NCBI GenBank assembly: GCA_040391865.1
Contig: JBEBWZ010000002.1
Location: 12,262 to 76,261 of the forward strand
From: Solimonas sp040391865
Lineage (GTDB): Bacteria > Pseudomonadota > Gammaproteobacteria > Nevskiales > Nevskiaceae
DNA length: 64,000 nucleotides
Direction of reading: 5' to 3'
Numbering within the stretch: the stretch's first letter is position 1; each line of letters begins with the position of its first letter. The notes beneath the pieces were generated by a model, which saw only the letters and a program-made list of their open reading frames with translations, ran no database searches and was not told where the DNA came from. The position numbers and the translations under genes are program-made. Shown in pieces: positions 8,324 through 16,489 of this stretch.

Positions 8324-9442
8324 TCAGGCAACCAGGGCGTCACCAAACAGGCCGAGATGATGCTCGGCATCGCCGAACAGCAACCCGATCATCGTCAGCC
8401 GCTTGAAGAGGTGGCTGACCGCCAGTTCATCGGTGACGCCGATGCCGCCGTGCAACTGCACCGCCTGTTGCCCGACGAAGCGTGCGGACTGTGACACCAG
8501 CACCTTGGCAGCCGAGATCGCCTGGCGCCGCTCGGCGCGATCCGCGGTCAGCTTCGCCGCCGCCAGATACGCCATCGAGCGCGCCTGCTCGGCGTGCAAG
8601 TACATATCCACCGCGCGATGCTGCAAGGCCTGGAAGCTGCCGATGGGCACGCCGAACTGCTTGCGGGTCTTGAGGTAGCTCACCGTCGCTTCGATCGCCG
8701 CCGCCATCGCGCCCACGGCTTCGGCGCACAAGGCAGCGATGCCATGATCCAGCGCCAGTTCCACCATCTCCAGGCCCGCACCTGCGGCACCGATCAACGC
8801 ATCGGTGCTCAACCGCACCTGCGTGAAGCGGATCTCGGCGGCACGCTGGCCATCCTGCGTGGGATACGCCTTGCGCGAGACGCCCGGCGCCTGGGCATCG
8901 ACGATGAACAACGACACCCCCTGCGGCGTCTGCGCGGAGACCAGCAGATGGTCGGCCGCGCCGCCATGCAGCACCACCGACTTCCGGCCGTTCAGCACAT
9001 GGCCCTCGCCCTGCGCATCGGCCTGCGTGGTCACGCCATCCAGCTGATACCGCTGGCCGGGCTCGTGATGCGCGAGCGCCAGCAGACTGTCGCCGGCAAT
9101 CACGGCGGGCAGCAGCGCCGATTGCTGCGCGTCACTGCCGTGGCGCGCCAGCAACCCGGCACCGAGTACCACGGTCGACAGATACGGTTCGAGCACGAGG
9201 CCACTGCCCAGGGCCTCCATGACCAGCAGCGTGTCGAAACCATCGCCACCGAGACCGCCCTGCGCTTCCGGCAGACCGATGGCCAACAGGCCCATGTCGG
9301 CAAACTGCCGCCAGACCTCGCGGCTCCAGCCGTCGGTCGAGCGCAGGATCTCGCGCCGCTTCTCGAAGCCGTAGTCCTTGCGCACATAGCGCTCCAGCAT
9401 CTCGCGGAGCTGGCGCTGTTCATCGCTGAAAGTGAAGTCCAT
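8324..9442 (-). CDS. Acyl-CoA dehydrogenase (second subunit-type)
   Basis: This 372-residue acyl-CoA dehydrogenase has an intact N-terminal helical domain (FTFSDEQRQLREM start) and C-terminal HGGIGVTDE motif, but its middle FAD-binding region is more divergent than usual and lacks a good TEP motif. It lies 15 bp downstream of another acyl-CoA dehydrogenase in the same operon. Such pairs of a canonical and a divergent subunit form heteromeric enzymes in steroid side-chain and branched-chain degradation, which is the likely arrangement here (inference). The ATG at 9442 sits in a good context. Confidence 0.88.
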   Translation of the reverse strand: MDFTFSDEQRQLREMLERYVRKDYGFEKRREILRSTDGWSREVWRQFADMGLLAIGLPEAQGGLGGDGFDTLLVMEALGSGLVLEPYLSTVVLGAGLLARHGSDAQQSALLPAVIAGDSLLALAHHEPGQRYQLDGVTTQADAQGEGHVLNGRKSVVLHGGAADHLLVSAQTPQGVSLFIVDAQAPGVSRKAYPTQDGQRAAEIRFTQVRLSTDALIGAAGAGLEMVELALDHGIAALCAEAVGAMAAAIEATVSYLKTRKQFGVPIGSFQALQHRAVDMYLHAEQARSMAYLAAAKLTADRAERRQAISAAKVLVSQSARFVGQQAVQLHGGIGVTDELAVSHLFKRLTMIGLLFGDAEHHLGLFGDALVA

Positions 9443-9457
9443 GTTCAGATCGCCTTT

Positions 9458-10657
9458 TCAGAATCCGAGAATCATCTTGGAGATGATGTTTTTCTGGATC
9501 TCGTTGGATCCGCCGTAGATGGTGGTCTTGCGCAGGTTGAAGTAGTGGCCGCTGAGCGGCACGCCATACCCGGGGCCGACGATCTCGCCGTCATAGCCCG
9601 CGTCCATCGCATCGTGCTGATACGGCAGCGCGTCGTGCCCCAATGCCTGCATCAGCAGTTCGGACAAGGTCTGCTGGATTTCCGAGCCGCGGATCTTCAG
9701 CAGCGAGGCTTCGGGCCCCGGCGCACGCTGTTCCATCTCTGCGGCGATCACGCGCAGGTTGGTGATCTCCAGCGCCATCAGGTCGATCTCGACCTGTGCT
9801 ACGCGATCGCGAAAGCGCGCATCGTCGATCAGGCGACGCCCGTCCGAACCCGGCTGCCGCGCAGCGATTTCCTTGAGCCGCTTCAGTTCGCGCTTGGAAC
9901 GGCCGACTCCGGCGATGCCGGTGCGTTCATGGCCGAGCAGGAACTTGGCGTAGGTCCAGCCCTTGTTCTCCTCGCCGATGCGGTTCTGCACCGGCACCTC
10001 GACGTTGTCGAACCAGACCTCGTTCACCTCGTGCTCGCCGTCGAGCATGATGATCGGACGCACGCTGACACCCGGCGTGTTCATGTCGATCAGCAGGAAG
10101 GAGATGCCCTCCTGATTGCGCACGTCGACCGCCGTGCGCACCAGGCAGAAGATCCAGCTGGCGTGATGGCCCAGCGTGGTCCAGGTCTTCTGGCCGTTGA
10201 CCACGTAGTGATCGCCCTTGCGCTCGGCGCGGGTCTTCAGCGAGGCCAGGTCGGAGCCGGCGCCCGGCTCCGAATAGCCCTGACACCACCAGTCTTCGCC
10301 GCTGAGGATGCGCGGCAGGAAGTGCGCCTTCTGCGCCTCGTTGCCGAAGGCCATGATCACCGGCGCCACCATCCGCAGCGAGAACACCGAGAGCAGGGGC
10401 GCACCGGCATCGGCGCATTCCTCGTCGAAGATGTGCTGCTGCACCGGACTCCAGCCGGTGCCGCCGTATTGCTGCGGCCAGTTGGGCGCGATCCAGCCCC
10501 TGTCGTTGAGGATCACATGCCAGCGGTAGTAGTCGTCCTTCTGCAGCCGCTGGCCGCCCAGGACCTTGTCGCGGATGTCGGACGGCAGCTTGCCGTCGAT
10601 GAACTGCCGCACTTCGGCGCGGAACGCCTGTTCCGCGGCGGTGAAATTGAGATCCAT
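9458..10657 (-). CDS. Acyl-CoA dehydrogenase (canonical subunit)
   Basis: This 399-residue protein has the full acyl-CoA dehydrogenase layout: N-terminal helices, the middle-domain CQGYSEPGAGSDLASL motif, a GHERTG segment in the C-terminal domain and the terminal YGGSNEIQ motif common to FadE-type enzymes. It is first in a two-gene operon with the divergent acyl-CoA dehydrogenase at 8324-9442. A 122-bp gap without other features separates it from the TolC-like gene. It is predicted to introduce an alpha,beta double bond into a bulky acyl-CoA; the substrate is not readable. Confidence 0.9.
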   Translation of the reverse strand: MDLNFTAAEQAFRAEVRQFIDGKLPSDIRDKVLGGQRLQKDDYYRWHVILNDRGWIAPNWPQQYGGTGWSPVQQHIFDEECADAGAPLLSVFSLRMVAPVIMAFGNEAQKAHFLPRILSGEDWWCQGYSEPGAGSDLASLKTRAERKGDHYVVNGQKTWTTLGHHASWIFCLVRTAVDVRNQEGISFLLIDMNTPGVSVRPIIMLDGEHEVNEVWFDNVEVPVQNRIGEENKGWTYAKFLLGHERTGIAGVGRSKRELKRLKEIAARQPGSDGRRLIDDARFRDRVAQVEIDLMALEITNLRVIAAEMEQRAPGPEASLLKIRGSEIQQTLSELLMQALGHDALPYQHDAMDAGYDGEIVGPGYGVPLSGHYFNLRKTTIYGGSNEIQKNIISKMILGF

Positions 10658-10779
10658 GCAGAAGGCTCCATCAGGTCAGACTGGAGCATAGAGACCGCCT
10701 GTGTCGCGAACAAATGCGCCGTTTGCATGCAGACCCATCAACGCGGCGCATGGTGGCCGCGCCGACGGGCGGGCCTGCA

Positions 10780-12060
10780 TCAGGGAATCGCGTCCAGGCG
10801 CAACTGGCCGCAGGCCGCCAGCAGGCGATACGCGGCCAGCGCGCGATCGCGTTCGCTGCCGACCAGGTTCACGTGCGCCGCCAGGCGCTCGCGCTCGGCG
10901 TCGAGCAGGTCGAGCGTCGTGCGCGATCCGACATCCAGTTCCTTGCGTACGGTCTCCAACGCCAGCTCCGACGCCGCGACCTGCGCCTGATAGGCCGGTA
11001 CTGCCTGCAAGGTGGCCTGCCACAGCTCCCAGGATTCGATCGCGGCCTGACGTGCCGCGCGTTGCGCATCGCTGGCGGCGTAATCGGCCTGCGCCGCTTC
11101 CGCGCGCGACTGCGCGATCTGCGCACTGACCGCGCCACCCTGATAGATCGGCACCGTCAGCTTCAGCAGCGCCGACCAGGTGTCGAGCCGCTCGTACCCG
11201 AATTCGGTGTTGTCGCGGGTATTGCCCTGGGCATCCAGCGACACCGTCGGCAGGCGCGCGCCGGCAGCAACCTTGGCCCGCTGATGCGCACCACGCGCCT
11301 GCGCACTGGCGGCCTGCACGATCGGCGATTCACCGGCCCAGCGCAGCGCCTCGTCGAGGGAGGCTGGCAGCTGCGGCGGTGCGCCGATCGGCGCCAGCCC
11401 TTCGGCGCGCTCGCCGGTCACACGTTCGTACGCCGCTTCGCCGGCACGTACACGTGCCTGCGCACTGGCCAGCAGCGCCTGCGATTCCGCGGCACGCGCA
11501 TCCGCCTGCGCGACATCGCTGCGCGTCACTTCACCGGCGTCATAGCGTTTGCGGGTGTCGCTGGCGGCGGTCGACAGCGTGCGCTGACTGGCCTGAGCCT
11601 GTTCCAGCACTGCGCGATCGCGCAGCACATCGAGATAGGCGGCGATCGCCTGCAGCATCAGCTGCTGGGTCTCGCCCACCGCGCGCTGGCGGCTGGCATC
11701 GAGCCCGGCATCGGCGACGGCCAGCTGTGCCTCGGTACGACCACCGCGATACAGCGGCTGCGACAGTGCCAGCGTCACGCCATTGGGATTGCGCAGGCCA
11801 CTCTCCGGAAACGGCGCATCGGTCTGCAGATCCATGCGCCCCAGCTCGGCACTCAGCAGCACATTGGGCTTGTAGCCGGACAACGCCAGCGCCCGTTGTG
11901 CAGCCGCCGCTTCGACCGCGCTTTGCAGGGCCGCTGCGCGCGGATCGTTGCGCAGCGCGGCGGCGGCCGCATCGCGCAGGTTGGTGGCCGCCGCTGCGGG
12001 CATCGCGACGCCGACACTCACAACAGCCATCAACAGGGTCGCGGACAGGATGCGGGACAT
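10780..12060 (-). CDS. TolC-family outer-membrane efflux protein
   Basis: This 426-residue protein has a signal peptide (residues 1-24, cleavage after AAAA) and two long coiled-coil repeats rich in Ala, Gln and Glu, the duplicated OEP domain of TolC. Length is typical. It forms the outer-membrane tunnel of a tripartite pump whose periplasmic adaptor and inner-membrane transporter are encoded divergently at 12796 and 13876. Its start lies 12 bp after the TetR stop, so the regulator and channel are co-transcribed. Confidence 0.92.
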   Translation of the reverse strand: MSRILSATLLMAVVSVGVAMPAAAATNLRDAAAAALRNDPRAAALQSAVEAAAAQRALALSGYKPNVLLSAELGRMDLQTDAPFPESGLRNPNGVTLALSQPLYRGGRTEAQLAVADAGLDASRQRAVGETQQLMLQAIAAYLDVLRDRAVLEQAQASQRTLSTAASDTRKRYDAGEVTRSDVAQADARAAESQALLASAQARVRAGEAAYERVTGERAEGLAPIGAPPQLPASLDEALRWAGESPIVQAASAQARGAHQRAKVAAGARLPTVSLDAQGNTRDNTEFGYERLDTWSALLKLTVPIYQGGAVSAQIAQSRAEAAQADYAASDAQRAARQAAIESWELWQATLQAVPAYQAQVAASELALETVRKELDVGSRTTLDLLDAERERLAAHVNLVGSERDRALAAYRLLAACGQLRLDAIP

Positions 12061-12071
12061 GGCGGGTGGCC

Positions 12072-12722
12072 TCAGATGGGTCGCGTGCAGCCGTAAAGGA
12101 AGGTGCGCACGGCATCGCGCAGAAAGGCATCGAGAGCGCGCCCCGGCGGCATCGGCGCCAGGCCGAGCAGCATCCGGAATACCGGGAACGAGCGCACGAT
12201 GTTCATGAAATGGATCGCCGCCAGTTCGGCATCCGGACAGACCATCAGGCCGGCCTCATGCTGGCGCGCGAAGAACACCGACAACGATTGCATGCCGCGC
12301 TGCGGCCCGCTCTCGTACATGCGCTGCGCCAGTTCCGGGAACTGTCCGGCGGCGGCGATCATCGCACGATGCAGGCGCAGCCGCTCCGGCGACAGGAACA
12401 GGCGCATGGCGCGGTGCGCCAGCTTGATCAGGGTCTTTTCCAGATCGTCTTCGACCTGCGCCGGAATCGCCACTTCATCGAGCATCAGCTGGCACTGCGC
12501 TTCGATCATCGCGCCGAACAGACCGTCCTTGCTGCCGAAGTACTGATAGACGCTGGCCTTCGAACCGCCGACCCGGCCGACGACATCGTCGATGCTGGCC
12601 GCGAGATAACCCTTTTCCATGAACACTTCACGCGCCGCTTCGAGAAACGCCTCGCGGCGCTGCTCGCCACGGCGCGTCAGCGTTGGCGGTGCGGGGGTTT
12701 TCTTCGCGTTGACTTTGGCCAT
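12072..12722 (-). CDS. TetR/AcrR-family repressor of the efflux locus
   Basis: This 216-residue protein has an N-terminal TetR DNA-binding domain (AAREVFMEKGYLAASIDDV followed by the recognition segment SKASVYQYFGSKDGLF) and a C-terminal ligand-binding domain of TetR_C type. An ATG at 12722 is chosen over the TTG two codons upstream. It is divergent from the HlyD-like gene and co-directional with the TolC gene; a near-palindrome lies in the shared 73-bp intergenic region. It is predicted to repress both arms until an inducing drug or metabolite binds. Confidence 0.9.
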   Translation of the reverse strand: MAKVNAKKTPAPPTLTRRGEQRREAFLEAAREVFMEKGYLAASIDDVVGRVGGSKASVYQYFGSKDGLFGAMIEAQCQLMLDEVAIPAQVEDDLEKTLIKLAHRAMRLFLSPERLRLHRAMIAAAGQFPELAQRMYESGPQRGMQSLSVFFARQHEAGLMVCPDAELAAIHFMNIVRSFPVFRMLLGLAPMPPGRALDAFLRDAVRTFLYGCTRPI

Positions 12723-12739
12723 GCCCAAGATCAGAATGA

Positions 12740-12754
12740 ACTGTAACGTTCAGT
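12740..12754. promoter_or_regulatory. Putative TetR operator
   Basis: The 15-bp sequence ACTGTAACGTTCAGT is an inverted repeat (ACTG-AAC / GTT-CAGT) with a single extra T. It sits between the divergent TetR and HlyD-like genes and resembles operators of AcrR/TtgR-like repressors. It lies close to both promoters, suited to dual repression. Confidence 0.55.
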
Positions 12755-12795
12755 ACATTATCAGCAGCACCACGAACTCCGCAACCAGCGACCCC

Positions 12796-13857
12796 ATGGC
12801 CACTTCCCAGAAAGCCCGCACCGTCCGCATTGTCCTGCTGTCCGCCCTCGTGCTGGTCGCGCTCGGTTTCGGCGCGCGCTGGTGGCTGCATGGACGGTTC
12901 ATCGAAAGCACCGACAATGCCTATGTCCGCGCCGACATCACCGCGATCACTTCGCGCATCAGCGGCGAGATCCTCGAAGTCGCCGTGACCAACAACCAGG
13001 CGGTGCGCAAGGACGATCTGCTGCTGCGCATCGACGCCGCCGATTACCAGGCACGTCTGGCCAACGCGCGCGCGGCCGTCTCGGTGCGTGAAGCGGCGCT
13101 GGTCGCCAACGATGAGCAACAGACGCTGCAGCAATCGCTGATTGCCGAAGCCCGCGCAACGCTGCGCGCCGCCGAGGCCGAAGGCACGCGCCTGCAGGCG
13201 GACTGGAAACGTGCGGAAACCCTGGTCAAGGACGGCGTCGCCAGCAAACAGCGGCTGGAAACCGCGACCGCCGCATATCAGTCTGCGCGGGCGCAGGTGG
13301 AGCGCGCCCATGCCGGTGTGCAGGCGGCGTTGCAGCAGGTGGCCTCGCTGGTGGCCGACCGCGCGCGGATCGGCGCCGAGCTGCAGGCGGCGCAGGCGGG
13401 CGTGAAGCTGGCCGAGATCGATCTCGCCGCCACCGAGGTGCGCGCACCGCGCGACGGCAGTGTCGGCGATCTGTCGGCACGGGTCGGCGAGCGCATCACT
13501 GCCGGGCGACGGCTGCTGTCGATCGTGCCGCTCGATGAGGTGTTCGTCGAAGCCAATTTCAAGGAAACCCAGCTGACGCGGATGAGCGTGGGCCAGCAGG
13601 TCGAGATCAGGATCGATGCCTATCCCGGCCAGGCACTGGCCGGGCGTCTGCAAAGCGTCTCGCCCGCCAGCGGCGCCGAGTTCGCACTGCTGCCGCCGGA
13701 CAACGCCACCGGCAACTTCAACAAGATCGTGCAGCGCGTCCCGGTCAAGATCCTGTTCGACACTTTCGGCGAACTCGGCGGTCGCCTGCGCCCCGGCATG
13801 TCGGTGGAAGTGACGATCGATACCCGCACCACGCCGACGACTGGCAGCGCTCACTAA
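12796..13857 (+). CDS. HlyD/EmrA-family membrane fusion protein
   Basis: This 353-residue periplasmic adaptor has one N-terminal membrane anchor (residues about 12-30) and the FIESTDNAYVRADI motif typical of EmrA. A biotinyl-lipoyl hairpin is interrupted by a long alpha-helical coiled coil (residues about 90-210), and a beta-barrel domain contains VEANFKETQL. The frame is open further upstream, but that would run through the putative operator, so ATG 12796 is used. It is 18 bp upstream of the MFS transporter gene and links it to the TolC-like channel. Confidence 0.92.
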   Translation: MATSQKARTVRIVLLSALVLVALGFGARWWLHGRFIESTDNAYVRADITAITSRISGEILEVAVTNNQAVRKDDLLLRIDAADYQARLANARAAVSVREAALVANDEQQTLQQSLIAEARATLRAAEAEGTRLQADWKRAETLVKDGVASKQRLETATAAYQSARAQVERAHAGVQAALQQVASLVADRARIGAELQAAQAGVKLAEIDLAATEVRAPRDGSVGDLSARVGERITAGRRLLSIVPLDEVFVEANFKETQLTRMSVGQQVEIRIDAYPGQALAGRLQSVSPASGAEFALLPPDNATGNFNKIVQRVPVKILFDTFGELGGRLRPGMSVEVTIDTRTTPTTGSAH

Positions 13858-13875
13858 TCCGCGGATCGCGCTGCG

Positions 13876-15471
13876 ATGAACGACGACGTTCTCGGACCCG
13901 GCCACGGCGCGATGAGCGCCGAGCAGCGGCGCGCGGCGGAACGGCGCGCGTGGTTCGGCTTCTTCGCGATGATCTTCGGCAATTTCATGGCGATCCTCGA
14001 TATCCAGATCGTCGCCAGCAGTCTCAATGAAATCCAGGCCGGACTCTCCGCCAGCGCCGAGGAACTGACCTGGGTCCAGACCAGCTATCTGATCGCGGAG
14101 GTGATCGCGATCCCGCTGTCCGGCTTCATGTCGCGGCTGCTGTCCACCCGCATCTACTTCGTGCTGTGTGCGGTCGGGTTCACGCTCGCCAGTGTCGCCT
14201 GCGCGTTTGCGTGGAACATCGAATCGATGATCGTGTTCCGCGCACTGCAGGGCTTTCTCGGCGGCGGCATGATTCCCACCACCGCCGCCACCATCTTCAT
14301 CATGTTCCCGCCGGACAAGCGCACCATGCCGCTGGTGGCGATGGGCCTGGTCTCGACCCTGGCGCCGGCGCTGGGCCCGACCATCGGCGGCTATCTGACG
14401 CAGCTGTTCTCGTGGCACTGGCTGTTCCTGATCAATCTGGTGCCGGGCCTTGCGGTGTCGGTGATCGTCTGGTCGCTGGTGCATATCGACAAGCCGGACT
14501 GGTCGCTGCTGCGCACCATCGATTTCATCGGCCTGGCGCTGATGGCCTGCTTTCTCGGCAGTCTCGAATACGTGCTCGACGAAGGACCGCGCAAGGACTG
14601 GCTGGCGGACGGCCACGTCCGCATCATGGCTCTGGTCGCGGTGCTCGGCGGCATCGGCTTCTTCTGGCGTTCGTTCACCGCGCAACATCCGATCGTGCAA
14701 CTGCGCACCTACCACGATCGCAACTTTGCCGCCGGCAGCGTGGTCGCGTTCGTGGTCGGCGTATTGCTCTACGGCATCGTCTATCTGGTGCCGCTGTATT
14801 TCGGCAGCGTGCGCGGCTACAACAGTCTGCAGATCGGCCACGTGATGATGATCACCGGCATCGCGATGTTCCTGTCGGCACCGCTGGCCGGACAGGCACA
14901 GAAGCGGCTGGAGCCGCGGGTGATGCTCGCTTACGGCCTCGGCATGGTGGCACTGGGCACCTGGCTCAACGCCAACCTGACCACCGAGTCGGGCATGGTC
15001 GAGTTCCTGCTGCCGCAGCTGCTGCGCGGTCACGGCTTCATGTTCTGCATGCTGCCGATGACCAATCTCGCACTGGGCACGCTGCCGATGCACGAGGTCA
15101 AGAACGGCAGTGGCCTGTTCAACCTGATGCGCAACCTCGGCGGCGCGATCGGTCTGGCGGTGATCAACACGCTGCTGGCCGAACGCAACGCCTTCCACTG
15201 GTCGCATCTGTCGAACAGCGTTTCGCTGTCGCGCGAGCCGGTGCGTGAAGCACTGCAACAAGGCACCGAGGCCCTGACTCCCGCGCTCGGCGCGGTCGAT
15301 GCGCAGGCAGCGGCGGTCGCGATGCTCGGCCACCGCGTCGCGCAACAGGCGGCGGTGATGACCTACAACGACCTGTTCCTGCTGCTGTCGGCACTGGTCA
15401 CGGTGGCGCTGCTGATGGTGCCGCTGATCCAGAAACCGAAAACCATCGTCAGTCCTGCGGAAGCGCACTGA
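13876..15471 (+). CDS. DHA2-family (EmrB-like) MFS drug transporter
   Basis: This 531-residue transporter has the 14-transmembrane layout of DHA2/EmrB proteins. The motif ETSYL-equivalent (WVQTSYLIAEVIAIP) lies in TM2 and a motif-C-like GPTIGGYL in TM5. It should export hydrophobic or amphipathic compounds by proton antiport, working with the HlyD-like adaptor and the TolC-like channel of this locus. ATG 13876 is 18 bp after the adaptor stop; an in-frame ATG at 13912 is an alternative. The substrate is unknown. Confidence 0.93.
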   Translation: MNDDVLGPGHGAMSAEQRRAAERRAWFGFFAMIFGNFMAILDIQIVASSLNEIQAGLSASAEELTWVQTSYLIAEVIAIPLSGFMSRLLSTRIYFVLCAVGFTLASVACAFAWNIESMIVFRALQGFLGGGMIPTTAATIFIMFPPDKRTMPLVAMGLVSTLAPALGPTIGGYLTQLFSWHWLFLINLVPGLAVSVIVWSLVHIDKPDWSLLRTIDFIGLALMACFLGSLEYVLDEGPRKDWLADGHVRIMALVAVLGGIGFFWRSFTAQHPIVQLRTYHDRNFAAGSVVAFVVGVLLYGIVYLVPLYFGSVRGYNSLQIGHVMMITGIAMFLSAPLAGQAQKRLEPRVMLAYGLGMVALGTWLNANLTTESGMVEFLLPQLLRGHGFMFCMLPMTNLALGTLPMHEVKNGSGLFNLMRNLGGAIGLAVINTLLAERNAFHWSHLSNSVSLSREPVREALQQGTEALTPALGAVDAQAAAVAMLGHRVAQQAAVMTYNDLFLLLSALVTVALLMVPLIQKPKTIVSPAEAH

Positions 15472-15521
15472 GCGCGCAGCTTCGGTAGGCTTGCGCCTTC
15501 CCTTCCAAGGTCGTGACCGCG

Positions 15522-16043
15522 ATGAGCCCTTCCGAGAAAACCAGCCGCAGCGTTGCCTACTCCGCCGTCCTCGATCAGGTCTACATGGTGTTTCCCAACG
15601 ACCTGAACGCCAACGACACGGTGTTCGGTGGCCTGATCATGGCGCAGATGGACCGCTTCGCGGCCGTGGTTGCCGATCGGCATGCCAGCAGTGTCTGCGT
15701 CACCGCCAGTGTCGACGCGGTGCATTTCATCGCCCCCGCGCGGCGCGGCGACGTGCTGATCTTCAACGCCGCGGTCAATCGCGCCTGGCACAGCTCGATG
15801 GAAGTCGGGGTCAAGGTCGATGCGCAGAGCCATGACGGCAACAACCGCCGCCACATCCTGTCGGCCTACCTGACCTTCGTGGCGCTGGACAGCGCCGGGA
15901 AACCGCGGCCGGTGCCGGAACTGCTGCCGGAAACACAGCTGGAGCAGCATCGCTACGAGGAAGCACAGTTGCGCCGCGAAGCGCGTCTGCGCCATGCCGA
16001 GGATCTGAAACAGCTGCGCGCGCAGCGCGGACTGCCGGGATAA
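15522..16043 (+). CDS. Acyl-CoA thioesterase, hotdog fold
   Basis: This 173-residue protein matches the YciA/BFIT single-hotdog acyl-CoA thioesterase family. The helix segment NDTVFGGLIMAQMD near residue 30 contains the catalytic Asp region, and VHFIAPARRGD is the conserved strand pair. It should hydrolyse acyl-CoAs to free acid and CoA in the cytoplasm. The frame allows a GTG at 15513, but ATG 15522 has better spacing to the AAGG site. The C-terminal 30 residues are a charged helix. Confidence 0.87.
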   Translation: MSPSEKTSRSVAYSAVLDQVYMVFPNDLNANDTVFGGLIMAQMDRFAAVVADRHASSVCVTASVDAVHFIAPARRGDVLIFNAAVNRAWHSSMEVGVKVDAQSHDGNNRRHILSAYLTFVALDSAGKPRPVPELLPETQLEQHRYEEAQLRREARLRHAEDLKQLRAQRGLPG

Positions 16044-16063
16044 GCCGGTTCCGCGGGCAACGC

Positions 16064-16098
16064 AGGTCGGTCTCAAGCGCGCAGCGCGGAGCCGACCT
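16064..16098. terminator. Bulged hairpin between convergent genes
   Basis: Arms 16064-16074 and 16089-16098 pair over ten positions with one bulged base. The hairpin lies in the 140-bp gap between the plus-strand thioesterase and the minus-strand small membrane gene, so it could serve either. No clean T-tract is present. Nothing else is seen in this gap. Confidence 0.35.
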
Positions 16099-16183
16099 CC
16101 GAATCTGAAGGCTTACAACCAATGCCTGCGGCTTGATCCGCCCGACGCAAAATCGCGGGGCAGCACACAGCCGGTCTGAACGC

Positions 16184-16351
16184 TCAAACCGCCAGCAGCG
16201 CCTGCAACAGACCCACGCCGCCGATCAGGATCGCCAGCACCGCAACGGCAAAATTGAGCGCTGCGATGCGCGGGCGGGAGCCGGCGCCAATGGGCTGAGC
16301 ATCGGCCACCGCAGCCATGCGGATAAAGGGTTCACTGCGCTCGATGGTCAT
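16184..16351 (-). CDS. Small single-pass membrane protein, 55 residues
   Basis: The 55-residue protein has a polar N-terminus (about 29 residues) and one hydrophobic helix at about 32-54. A perfect AAGGAGGT Shine-Dalgarno is placed 5 nt before ATG 16351, which fixes the start and strongly supports translation; the frame continues upstream but has no ribosome site there. It is divergent from the MocR-type regulator at 16490, with phased repeats between, so it is a plausible target of that regulator. The family is unrecognised. Confidence 0.68.
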   Translation of the reverse strand: MTIERSEPFIRMAAVADAQPIGAGSRPRIAALNFAVAVLAILIGGVGLLQALLAV

Positions 16352-16386
16352 GACGCACCTCCTTAGGGCGCACCATTGTCGGGGCG

Positions 16387-16446
16387 GCACAGATAAATAA
16401 CAGATACAGAAATTACCAATAAACAAAGCACAGACAGAGCACAGAT
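16387..16446. promoter_or_regulatory. Helically phased direct repeats GCACAGA(T/C)
   Basis: Three copies of GCACAGAT/C occur at 16387-16394, 16428-16435 and 16439-16446, 41 and 11 bp apart (about four and one helical turns), plus a partial copy ACAGATA at 16400-16406. The block is AT-rich and sits between the divergent small membrane gene and the MocR-type regulator. MocR proteins generally bind direct repeats, so this is a likely operator for autoregulation and/or the small gene. Confidence 0.55.
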
Positions 16447-16489
16447 GTCGTAAGCTTCAGCGGGATTTTCCGAAAATCCGGAGTTTTCG

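Noticed and set aside
12628..15468. 946-codon minus-strand frame opposite the efflux genes
   Set aside because: It mirrors the HlyD and MFS genes and has no domain similarity.
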